Source: an uncultured bacterium
GTDB taxonomy: Bacteria; Bacillota; Negativicutes; Veillonellales; Veillonellaceae
Direction of reading: 5' to 3'
Assembly: GCA_905214495.1 (NCBI GenBank)
Contig: CAJMLW010000004.1
Location: 28,126 to 92,125, forward strand
DNA: 64,000 nucleotides
Within the stretch, counting starts at the first letter, position 1. Every line of letters begins with the position of its first letter. A model generated the notes under the pieces. The model was not told the DNA's origin, made no database searches, and saw only the letters and a program-made list of their open reading frames with translations. Shown here in pieces: positions 1 to 7,598 of the stretch. Both the position numbers and the translations under genes were made by a program.

Positions 1-522
1 GCACAAGTCCTTTGTATACGCTTTGTAAACAGGATCAAGCAATGTCCATTGTTCTACATCATTTAACAATCCAAAGGATACTGTTTTATCCGTCAAAGGA
101 CGCAAATTTTCTAATGGCATGGTTTGTACCCATTGATGAGCATACAAGTCCCAGCCATATTGTTGGTAAAAACCGGCCTTTGAAGGCATTAAAATGGTAA
201 TACCTTGACCACGACGGCGCAATTCCTCTAAGGAGTGCAACAATAACGCACCACCTACACCGCCACGACGTGCGGCTGGATGAGTGGCAACACCAACCAT
301 GTAGCTAGTAGGTAAGATAGCTCCGCGCACATTGATGTTGTATTGGCGCAAATGAACAGTGGAGAGCAATTGTCCCTCTTGAATACCTACAACAGTATTC
401 TCTGGTTCATAACAGTTAGAAAAATAATATTGAAAGAACGGATCTTCTTTTGGTTCAAAGCAATACGCCCAAAGTGCTTCAACTTGTGGCGTATCTTGTG
501 ATGTAGCAATTCTAAAATCCAT
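1..522 (-). CDS. GNAT-family N-acetyltransferase (5' part; runs off the left edge)
   Basis: The leftward reading frame opens with ATG at 522 behind an AAAGGAA ribosome binding site and stays open for 174 codons to the window edge, so the C-terminus is missing. The acetyl-CoA-binding region is visible as VGVATHPAARRGGVGGALL, the Arg/Gly loop of GNAT enzymes, followed by KAGFYQQYGW, which is typical of the Eis-like subgroup. GNAT proteins transfer an acetyl group from acetyl-CoA to an amine; the acceptor cannot be told from the sequence. A tandem repeat lies in its promoter region. Family assignment is firm, the Eis-like label tentative. Confidence 0.85.
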   Translation of the reverse strand, partial: MDFRIATSQDTPQVEALWAYCFEPKEDPFFQYYFSNCYEPENTVVGIQEGQLLSTVHLRQYNINVRGAILPTSYMVGVATHPAARRGGVGGALLLHSLEELRRRGQGITILMPSKAGFYQQYGWDLYAHQWVQTMPLENLRPLTDKTVSFGLLNDVEQWTLLDPVYKAYTKDLC

Positions 523-569
523 ACTAGTTCCTTTCTATCCAAACAGATCTAGGCTATATATTTCATATA

Positions 570-605
570 GTAGAATGTATTTCATAGGGTAGAATGTATT
601 TCATA
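570..605. repeat. Two 17-bp direct repeats upstream of the acetyltransferase
   Basis: The 17-bp unit GTAGAATGTATTTCATA occurs at 570-586 and again at 589-605, 19 bp apart, with a decayed third copy around 553-569. The repeats sit just upstream of the leftward acetyltransferase gene, where its promoter should be. They could be a regulator-binding array or a slippage product. Confidence 0.7.
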
Positions 606-626
606 CACTCTACCCTTTATTATAAC

Positions 627-657
627 GGAAAAGAGTGGCACCATACAGTACCACTCT
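627..657 (-). terminator. Rho-independent terminator of the DUF2156 gene
   Basis: On the minus strand a 10-bp stem (AGAGTGGTAC paired with GTGCCACTCT, one G-U pair) with a six-base loop is followed by TTTTCC. It lies 25 bp after the stop of the DUF2156 gene. Confidence 0.8.
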
Positions 658-681
658 CATATTCGTTATAGATTGACCGGA

Positions 682-1626
682 TTATTTACCGCCCGTTGCA
701 TTATCTGCTTCATTAGCATATACAGCATCATATTTTTCTGCAAAATGATCAGGATTATAAGATTCCTTTGCTTGACGAAGACCAGGCAAGCCCATATCTT
801 CTTCACGATTGATAAACTCTACATTGCTAAATTCATGGCGGATGAATTCATTATTAATTGCTTGATACAAACCGCGAATATCCGGATTGGCTTTTTCGAT
901 GTGAATTAAAGCCATTCTATCATTCATTAATTCGCCGATACTGAAAGCCTCTACGCGACCAAACAACTTAATAGCGCCGCCTTTTAGGCCCAAGACATCC
1001 CAATGATCAAAGAGTAAATTAATAGCCACTAATTCATCTTCAATACCTTCTTCGTGATGAGTTTCCACCCAAGACGCTGCTGTCTCACGGCACAATGGAA
1101 TGATGTCTTCTGTAATTGGCACATATTCATAGTTGGAATATTGCATACGGAATTGATTCAAGTGATTTTTCTTTTGACGGAATTTCTTACCAGACAAATT
1201 GATAAGATCTTCAGACTTATAAATATATTCGTAGTTATCACGGTCAGTTGTGAATACGTAACGGCCTGGGCATAGTTCCTCCATCCGTTCTTTCACAACC
1301 TTGCTAACACCTTTGAAAATGAATGGTAATTTATTTTCTACAAACCATTCTTTTGCACGCAATAAACCATCGAGGAACTTCGCATCCTTACCAGCAAATG
1401 GAGGTAATAGGAATGGATCACGCTTACCACCACCTTGGATGTACAATACGCCATTTTCCTCAGCCCAACGAATGCCATAGGCTTCTTGCCACATATACAA
1501 TGTAGTAAAGCAATTATCCGACGCTTCGTAATGATGTTGTTCAAAATATTTATCGATTAATGGTTTATCTCTTAATTCAAAACGTTTAAATTCTAAAATA
1601 ATAATCTCCTCCTTTTCAACACTCAT
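682..1626 (-). CDS. DUF2156-family protein (GNAT-like fold, phosphatidylglycerol lysyltransferase C-domain type)
   Basis: The 314-residue product resembles the DUF2156 family, whose fold is shared with the lysyl-transferring domain of MprF; here there are no membrane segments, so it would be a cytoplasmic protein of unknown substrate. Family-like stretches include ASDNCFTTLYMW near the N-terminus and GGAIKLFGRVEAFSIGE in the C-terminal half. The start is uncertain: the ATG at 1626 has no ribosome binding site, while AAGGAGGAG at 1606-1614 stands six bases before an ATT at 1597-1599, and starting there would give the usual short N-terminus (LEFKRFEL). The gene ends in its own terminator and follows the efflux adaptor gene after 31 bp, possibly as one transcript. 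Confidence 0.8.
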   Translation of the reverse strand: MSVEKEEIIILEFKRFELRDKPLIDKYFEQHHYEASDNCFTTLYMWQEAYGIRWAEENGVLYIQGGGKRDPFLLPPFAGKDAKFLDGLLRAKEWFVENKLPFIFKGVSKVVKERMEELCPGRYVFTTDRDNYEYIYKSEDLINLSGKKFRQKKNHLNQFRMQYSNYEYVPITEDIIPLCRETAASWVETHHEEGIEDELVAINLLFDHWDVLGLKGGAIKLFGRVEAFSIGELMNDRMALIHIEKANPDIRGLYQAINNEFIRHEFSNVEFINREEDMGLPGLRQAKESYNPDHFAEKYDAVYANEADNATGGK

Positions 1627-1657
1627 GGTTGCTAGTTTCTAACTACACATAAGATAT

Positions 1658-2776
1658 TTATTGAACCTTCACCTTTTCACCTAGTTCAAAGGTTCCCTTG
1701 GTTGTAATAACTTGTTCACCTTCATTAAGGCCTGTCATGATGGACACATACCCCTCTTGTTCATCCCCTACTTCAACGACACGTACGTCTACCGTATTAT
1801 CAGCAGTTAATACATATACATATTTCCCATCTTGATTTTCACGTACTGCCGCAGCAGGAACAACAAGCATCTTAGCTTGAGCACTAGATTCGATGGTCAA
1901 ACTATAAAATTCACCGGCCTTAATAGCTCCTTTTTCGTTGTTGAAAGTAGCCTTAACTAGTACACTTGGTACATTTTCAGGCTGATTTGTATCTATATAG
2001 GTCAACTCACCTGGAATATCTGAATCACCGACATGTAAAGACACTTTAATGCTTGATTTTGCCTCTGGGCTAGCTAATTTCATAGCCGCATCACGAGGAA
2101 TACTCAAGGATGCCACCATAGGCGTTTCTTGTTGTATCAACATAAATGGACGATCTGCAATCGCCATTTGACGATCTTCATTATAAATAGCAGTCACCAC
2201 ACCGGCTATAGGAGCCGTAATATTAGCAGCTGCTATCTGTGCGGATACTTGGGCAATTTGTGCTTCAATAGCAGCAACGCTTGCGCCATTGCCACCACCA
2301 CCACTTGTGTTTGTCACAGTTTGAGGTCGAGACCGTTCTAAAATACGATTATATTCCTTTTCTGTAATATTGCCAGCTTCACGCATCTGACGTGCACTTT
2401 CAAGTTGTGCACTGCTAACCGTAGGCGCCGTCGTTGTCGTTGTTGTTTCAACAGCAGGCGTATAGGATTGGGCCGCACTAAACTGACCTTGTAAGGACGC
2501 TAATTGTTGTTGAAGCGCAGACGTATCAATTGTCGCCACCACTTGACCTTGTGTTACCTTGTCGCCTACCTTCACAGCATACGTAGCAGCACCTGATACA
2601 GCGGGCGTAATAGTGGACTTATTAAGAGCTGTTACATTTGCTTCATTATGAATTTGTAACGGCATATCTTTATAAGTAACATCGGCGACGGATACCGTAG
2701 ATGTACCACAACCTGCAATCGCACATACAACAATGACCAACAGAACCATTACGGCACCAAGTCGAAATTTGTTCAT
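1658..2776 (-). CDS. HlyD-type periplasmic adaptor lipoprotein of an RND-like efflux system
   Basis: The 372-residue protein has a lipoprotein signal peptide with lipobox IAGC near residue 23, a lipoyl-like segment (VKVGDKVTQGQVVATID), a helical hairpin of about 90 residues interrupted by a Gly-rich SGGGGNGAS turn, a second lipoyl half (ITAPIAGVVTAI) and a beta-barrel plus membrane-proximal C-terminus. Proteins of this family link an inner-membrane pump to an outer-membrane channel. No pump or TolC-like gene lies next to it, so its partners must be elsewhere or the gene is a lone adaptor. It is transcribed away from the aldo/keto reductase. Confidence 0.88.
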   Translation of the reverse strand: MNKFRLGAVMVLLVIVVCAIAGCGTSTVSVADVTYKDMPLQIHNEANVTALNKSTITPAVSGAATYAVKVGDKVTQGQVVATIDTSALQQQLASLQGQFSAAQSYTPAVETTTTTTAPTVSSAQLESARQMREAGNITEKEYNRILERSRPQTVTNTSGGGGNGASVAAIEAQIAQVSAQIAAANITAPIAGVVTAIYNEDRQMAIADRPFMLIQQETPMVASLSIPRDAAMKLASPEAKSSIKVSLHVGDSDIPGELTYIDTNQPENVPSVLVKATFNNEKGAIKAGEFYSLTIESSAQAKMLVVPAAAVRENQDGKYVYVLTADNTVDVRVVEVGDEQEGYVSIMTGLNEGEQVITTKGTFELGEKVKVQ

Positions 2777-2944
2777 ACTTTCACCTTATCTCTATCCATT
2801 GTATTGATTTTTGTCAATACCTTAGTATATCACAAAATCAATAAGAATTATATGAAAGCTAATTCCCTATATGATTAGATATTACTGGGCAGAAATAATA
2901 TCTGCTATAATATATATAAACAAGTATACACATGGAGGTTTCTC

Positions 2945-3796
2945 ATGGAAGAACGTATGGATTTTAGAATTTTAAATAATGGTAGCTTTGTGCCATCCAT
3001 CGGATTTGGCACCTACAAAACAGGAACGTCGGAGGAAACGGAGCAAGCTGTAATGAATGCCTTACAGGCTGGATACCGTTTACTCGATACGGCAGCTTAT
3101 TATGATAACGAAGAAGCCGTCGGCAAGGGCATGAGTGCATCTGGTATTAATCGGTCCGATATCATTGTAACCACTAAAATTTGGCATACCAATGCCGGTT
3201 ACGATGCTACGATGCGCGCTGTTGAAAGTTCTCTAAAGAAGTTAAATACTAATTATATAGATATCATGCTTATTCACCAACCACTAGGTGACTACTACGG
3301 CTCTTGGCGCGCCATGGAGGAATTATACGCCCAAAACGTGCTGCGCGGTTTGGGTCTGTCTAATTTCTACGAGGACCGTTTAATCGACTTGCTATACCAC
3401 TGCAATGTAAAACCTGTTGTCAACCAAATCGAGTGCCACCCATTCAACCAACGTAAATCCTTGTGGGAATTGATGCGAAAACACCAAATTGTGGGCATGG
3501 CTTGGTCCCCATTCACACGCAATCGTCAACCTATATTTGACCACCCTATCATTAAAAGCTTGGCTGAAAAGTACAGCGTTAGTAAACACCAAATTATCTT
3601 ACGTTGGCACATCCAACGAGGCATCATTCCATTGCCAAAAGCAACAAGCTTAGAACATATGAAATCCAACTTTGATGTCTTTGACTTTAAATTATCCATT
3701 ACAGATATGGATCTCATGGAGTTACTTGATCAAAGAGCGTTTTTGGAAAATCATCATACTGCTGCGGGGCTTGAAAGAATTTTAAAACTAAAATAA
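2945..3796 (+). CDS. Aldo/keto reductase
   Basis: The 283-residue enzyme carries the full aldo/keto reductase signature: IGFGTYKTG at the N-terminus, the DTAAYYDNEEAVG motif holding the catalytic Asp and Tyr, Lys in TTKIW and His in MLIHQP. Such enzymes reduce aldehydes and ketones with NADPH in the cytoplasm. The start at 2945 has GGAGG six bases upstream; a TATAAT box lies at 2906-2911. Its last 60 bases form one arm of a large inverted repeat that continues to about 4050, the other arm being a decayed copy of the same 3' end. The physiological substrate is unknown. Confidence 0.93.
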   Translation: MEERMDFRILNNGSFVPSIGFGTYKTGTSEETEQAVMNALQAGYRLLDTAAYYDNEEAVGKGMSASGINRSDIIVTTKIWHTNAGYDATMRAVESSLKKLNTNYIDIMLIHQPLGDYYGSWRAMEELYAQNVLRGLGLSNFYEDRLIDLLYHCNVKPVVNQIECHPFNQRKSLWELMRKHQIVGMAWSPFTRNRQPIFDHPIIKSLAEKYSVSKHQIILRWHIQRGIIPLPKATSLEHMKSNFDVFDFKLSITDMDLMELLDQRAFLENHHTAAGLERILKLK

Positions 3797-4051
3797 CTTG
3801 CTGAATTGCTTCTAAGAAATCATTCATTGCATTATAAAGAAATCCCCCTTTCGTCAAGCCTCCACCGGCCAGGTCTGACTCCGCCCTGCGGGCTCCGCAG
3901 GGCCAAAGTCGTTTGACGAAAGGGGGATTTCTTCATCACACCATCAGCAAATTCTTCTAAAGAAGCAATTCAAAATCAGTGTCATATCATTTTAAAATTC
4001 TTTCAAGCAACAGACAATAGAGAACTTTTCCAAAAATGCTCTTTGATTTAA
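3727..4051. repeat. Nested inverted repeat around a 21-bp perfect stem, including a decayed inverted copy of the reductase 3' end
   Basis: Four sets of inverted arms share one centre. The core is a perfect 21-bp pair at 3837-3857 and 3913-3933, enclosing a smaller GC-rich hairpin (GCCCTGCGG/CCGCAGGGC). Outside it are an 11-bp pair (3803-3813 with 3961-3971), a perfect 19-bp pair (3769-3787 with 3990-4008) and an outer pair of about 22 bp (around 3730-3750 with 4027-4048). The left outer arms are the coding end of the aldo/keto reductase; read on the minus strand, the right arm still spells NQRAFLEK against DQRAFLEN. The core hairpin could also serve as a bidirectional terminator between the two convergent genes. 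Confidence 0.85.
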
Positions 4052-4058
4052 GAAAATA

Positions 4059-4382
4059 TTAAATATTTTGTACGATAAGCATATACACTATAGTTCCCGC
4101 TCCAATAGACATGAACATATTTCGTTTCCATAAGTGCATGCCAGCGGTCACTAATAGAGCAATAAGTTCCGGCACTCCATAAGGGTAGGAAATCACAACT
4201 GTATCTTTGAAAGTATATACAACAAGCATCCCCATAACAGCTGCAGGTAATGCCTTACCTAAATACTGTACAAAAGCTGGCGCCTTTTTACCAGGTGGAA
4301 AAATAAGAAAAGCGGAAAAACGTGTAAGTAATGTAGCTGCTACGACAATAGCAACAGTAATGACCATTTCAAAACTAGTCAA
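4059..4382 (-). CDS. azlD: AzlD-family branched-chain amino acid export subunit
   Basis: A small membrane protein of about 107 residues with three or four hydrophobic segments and the AzlD-like stretch AATLLTRFSAFLIFPPG. AzlD acts with AzlC to export branched-chain amino acids or analogues. The best start is TTG at 4382, eight bases after GGGGAGG; the GTG at 4391 overlaps that ribosome binding site. With the TTG start it overlaps the end of azlC by 8 bp, so the two are translationally coupled. Confidence 0.88.
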   Translation of the reverse strand: MTSFEMVITVAIVVAATLLTRFSAFLIFPPGKKAPAFVQYLGKALPAAVMGMLVVYTFKDTVVISYPYGVPELIALLVTAGMHLWKRNMFMSIGAGTIVYMLIVQNI

Positions 4383-5088
4383 GATGTACACCTCCCCACT
4401 TATACGCTATATAACACACTACAAGCATACAGCCCATGGAGGCTAGCATAAATAAGGATTTGCCCACCAATAGTAACATTACTACTGCTACAATGGCCCC
4501 AACAATACCAAACCCACGGATATTATTATTTTTTGCATTAAATAGCATTTCAAGGAATATGACAATAAACAAGCCAGGTAGTACAAAATCAATGCCACGC
4601 AGATCTACAGCGGCCAACAAATTACCGAATAAGCCCCCCACAAAGGTGCTCACAACCCAAAAGGTATAATTAAGCCATGATACATGAAAGTAGAACCATT
4701 TTTCGTCAACATCATCAGGCAACTTCGTAGATACATTGACCGCAAAGCTTTCATCACACATCCAGGCAACCGTAGGAAACCATTTCCATCCCATATTGAC
4801 ATATCTCTGTAGAACAGATAAGCCATAGAAGAAATGGCGACCATTCACAAATAAAGTCAACATAAACGCATTCACCGGATCAAAGCCTGCCATCAACAGC
4901 CCAATAACTACGAACTCCATAGAGCCCGCAAAAATCGTACAGGCTAATACAGGTGCAGTCCACCAAGGGAATCCCTGACTGGTAGCATACAAACCAAAAC
5001 CTAATCCAAGGAAGAGAAAACTAAGCCCCATGGGAATCATAATAGGCAGTGCAAAAGAAAATGCACTTCGATGTTTTATTTCATTCAT
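4375..5088 (-). CDS. azlC: AzlC-family branched-chain amino acid permease
   Basis: The 237-residue protein has multiple membrane-spanning segments and the AzlC hallmarks GLGFGLYATSQGFPWW, FAGSMEFVVIGLL and NGRHFFYGLS. The family exports branched-chain amino acids together with AzlD, whose gene follows with a short overlap. The ATG at 5088 has an AAAGGGGG binding site. No Lrp-type regulator lies next to it. Confidence 0.92.
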   Translation of the reverse strand: MNEIKHRSAFSFALPIMIPMGLSFLFLGLGFGLYATSQGFPWWTAPVLACTIFAGSMEFVVIGLLMAGFDPVNAFMLTLFVNGRHFFYGLSVLQRYVNMGWKWFPTVAWMCDESFAVNVSTKLPDDVDEKWFYFHVSWLNYTFWVVSTFVGGLFGNLLAAVDLRGIDFVLPGLFIVIFLEMLFNAKNNNIRGFGIVGAIVAVVMLLLVGKSLFMLASMGCMLVVCYIAYKWGGVHLD

Positions 5089-5131
5089 AGGGCTCGCCCC
5101 CTTTCTTTAATAGGTTAATCAATTAATTCGA

Positions 5132-5556
5132 TTATAAGGCACGTGTTAAAATTTCGCGAGCCACTTCTGGTGTTACATCACCTTTTTCACCAATTTGTGT
5201 CATACCATGATCTTCTAATTGCTTCACAATTTTATCCACTGCTTCAACGCCAAGACCATAATCTTTTAAATGCGTAGAATACCATGGTCAAGATGGTAGG
5301 CCGCAGTCAATTCATGACCGATAAGATGTGTGGCCCAGTCTTGTGGTACGCCAGCACCGATTAAACCATTTAACGCCAAGGTAGAGGCCCACACGTGGTT
5401 AGCACGAATGTCGTAGTTTTCTGGATTTTCTACTGTTTCTTTGCCGATTTCAATCATAGTTTTCAAAATACCTTCGTTGAAACGGTCTTGAATACGGCCC
5501 TCTACAGGATATGTTAAATATTGTTCTGTAGTATGTACAAAGGTATCTGTATTATA
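5132..5556 (-). pseudogene. Relic of an iron-containing alcohol dehydrogenase (YqhD/butanol dehydrogenase type)
   Basis: Reading leftward, the segment spells pieces of the C-terminal half of an iron-dependent alcohol dehydrogenase: EQYLTYPVEGRIQDRF, NHVWASTLALNG, ATHLIGHELTAAYHLDHG and, in another frame, LKDYGLGVEAVDKIVKQLE to a TAA stop at 5132. The N-terminal nucleotide-binding half is absent. About 80 residues expected after the AYHLDHG metal-ligand segment are deleted, and the reading frame shifts at that junction. No start codon or binding site fits. It is a decayed remnant. Confidence 0.85.
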
Positions 5557-5719
5557 TCATATTTCGATTTTTTTAGATGTATATTAATAACTAACTTTAC
5601 CACTATCGGAAAAGCCATAGTTTTAATCTATAGATAACCAATATATTTTACTCTATATACAAAACCCCATTCACATGATAGGATATCTATATTATATGTA
5701 TTTAGAAAGGGATGTTATC

Positions 5720-6535
5720 ATGAAATTAAAGAAATTTATTGCCCCTCTTCTCATTGGCGTTCTCGCATTCGCCATCGCAGGTTGTGGCAGCAATACACAA
5801 ACGAATAATACGCCAAAAGAAATTAAAATTGGTGCTACTGCAGGCCCTCATGCTCAAGTAGCAGAAGCTGTTGCGAAAGAGGCTCAAAAGCAAGGTATTA
5901 ACCTCAAGGTTGTGGAATTTTCCGATTATGTAACACCGGACAAAGCATTGGCTGATGGAGATATCCAACTCAACGCATACCAACACGTTCCATTTATGGA
6001 AAACTTTAACAAACAAAATGGTTCCGAGCTTGTAGCTATTGGCAAAACGATTTTAATGCCTATGGGGTTGTATAGTAACTCTGTACATAGTGCACAAGAT
6101 GTACCAAATGGCGCTATCGTAGCTATTCCTAACGATCCAACCAATGGTGGTCGCGGTCTTGCATTACTTGCTAAAGCCGGCCTTATTACATTGAAAGAAG
6201 GCGTTGGTTTCAAAGCAACTGTTGCAGATATTACATCTAACCCTAAAAACCTACAAATTCAAGAACTAGAAGCAGCACAATTGCCTCGCAGTCTTGACGA
6301 TGTAGCCGTAGCAGCTATCCCTATGAACTATGTTCAAAGCGCAGGCCTTAACGTAGAAAAACAAGGATTCTTCTTAGAGCCAAAGGATGAACCATTAGCT
6401 GTTATGATTCTCGCTGTACGCAGCCAAGATAAGAATAACGAAACATACAAGAAAATTGCCGATATTTATAAATCTGAAGCCATCAAACAATTCATTAATG
6501 AAACATTTAAAGGCTCCATTACATCGGCCAATTAA
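5720..6535 (+). CDS. metQ: MetQ-type methionine-binding lipoprotein
   Basis: The 271-residue product (start at 5720 behind AGAAAGGGATG) has a lipoprotein signal peptide with lipobox IAGC near residue 23, then the NlpA/MetQ pattern: IKIGATAGPHAQVAEAV, DYVTPDKALADGDIQLNAYQH and IPNDPTNGGRGLALL. These proteins deliver methionine to the MetNI ABC importer; in diderm Firmicutes the anchor is the inner membrane. No metN or metI gene is adjacent, so this is an orphan or additional binding protein. I saw no S-box or T-box leader upstream. It ends in a clear terminator. Confidence 0.92.
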   Translation: MKLKKFIAPLLIGVLAFAIAGCGSNTQTNNTPKEIKIGATAGPHAQVAEAVAKEAQKQGINLKVVEFSDYVTPDKALADGDIQLNAYQHVPFMENFNKQNGSELVAIGKTILMPMGLYSNSVHSAQDVPNGAIVAIPNDPTNGGRGLALLAKAGLITLKEGVGFKATVADITSNPKNLQIQELEAAQLPRSLDDVAVAAIPMNYVQSAGLNVEKQGFFLEPKDEPLAVMILAVRSQDKNNETYKKIADIYKSEAIKQFINETFKGSITSAN

Positions 6536-6542
6536 TAAACAA

Positions 6543-6575
6543 AATCTCCATTCTGTTTAGGATGGAGATTTTTTT
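6543..6575 (+). terminator. Terminator of metQ
   Basis: AATCTCCAT and its partner ATGGAGATT form a stem around a ten-base loop, followed by a run of T. Confidence 0.9.
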
Positions 6576-6642
6576 GTTATAGCCATATATAAATAAAACA
6601 ACGCCCCACATTTATAGATAGAGCGTTGTGCATAATGTCTAA

Positions 6643-7458
6643 TTATTCTTCTGTATCAAATGTAACATCCAACGGTTGACGTTCCACAATATTGCGATAA
6701 CGAACTTTTGGATAGCCCATCAAGATGCCACCAGCGATGATTTTATCGTCTGGCACACCTAATATGTCTAATAATGGTTTATATTCAGCTTCACCTGCAT
6801 GTTCAAAGAACCCTGCCCAGCATGTTCCAAGACCTACTGTCGGTGCATATAATTCCGCATAGGATAAACAAGAATGGCCTGAATCATGAGTACGATGAAT
6901 ATCTTTTTTGGATCCAATGGCAACCACGAGAGCTGGTGCATCGCGGAGAATATATTCTTTCCCCTTATCTACTTCTGCCTGAGCTGCACGGGCATAAAGA
7001 CGCATAATCGGCACGGTCTTCGCGGCAATATGCATCCATTCGAGAACAAGATCTGCAATACGGCGTAATTTTTGTTTATCTCGAATTACGATATAGGAAA
7101 TACCTTGCGTATTTGTCGCAGTCGGTGCCATGCGAGCCACATTCAATACCTTGCGAATCAATTCAGCAGGAACTGGTTTATTTTGATAATTACGAATGGA
7201 ACGACGGCTGCGTAAAAATAACTCTGCTTGTTCCGGCGTAAATTTAGTTTCTTTTGTAATATCCACTTGTTCAGCACGCGGTGTTAGGTCGCTATCTAGA
7301 GCAAGCGTAGGGCATACTGCAACACAATGACCACAGGAAATACAACCACCCTTACCTGTTTTAGGACCATCATCAGTCATAACAAGAAGGCCTGTTGGAC
7401 AATCGGCTACGCATAGACCACAACGAGTACAGACTTCTGTATTCACGGTAAATAACAT
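6643..7458 (-). CDS. Ferredoxin-domain nitroreductase-family protein
   Basis: The 271-residue protein begins with two 4Fe-4S clusters (CTRCGLCVADCP and CISCGHCVAVCP, residues about 9-55) and continues as an FMN nitroreductase domain (RRSIRNYQNKPVP, VARMAPTATNTQ, GLGTCWAGFFE). The fusion lets electrons pass from ferredoxin-like clusters to flavin; the substrate is unknown. The ATG at 7458 has GGAGGT nearby; the longer upstream frame lacks a binding site. It lies 140 bp downstream of the siroheme reductase in the same direction and could share its transcript. Confidence 0.9.
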   Translation of the reverse strand: MLFTVNTEVCTRCGLCVADCPTGLLVMTDDGPKTGKGGCISCGHCVAVCPTLALDSDLTPRAEQVDITKETKFTPEQAELFLRSRRSIRNYQNKPVPAELIRKVLNVARMAPTATNTQGISYIVIRDKQKLRRIADLVLEWMHIAAKTVPIMRLYARAAQAEVDKGKEYILRDAPALVVAIGSKKDIHRTHDSGHSCLSYAELYAPTVGLGTCWAGFFEHAGEAEYKPLLDILGVPDDKIIAGGILMGYPKVRYRNIVERQPLDVTFDTEE

Positions 7459-7598
7459 AGTAATGAACCTCCAAACACATACTATAAAGCCTATTATACC
7501 ATATAAAATCAATTCGTAGGATGACAAAAAAATATAACACATATGTTAATGAGTTAATCTTTACGCATAAACATATGTGTTATCTAGTCATATCATTT

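Noticed and set aside
5557..5719. Possible SAM or T-box riboswitch upstream of metQ
   Set aside because: None of the conserved elements (kink-turn, AGGG/TGGNACCGCG) are visible; only AT-rich promoter sequence.
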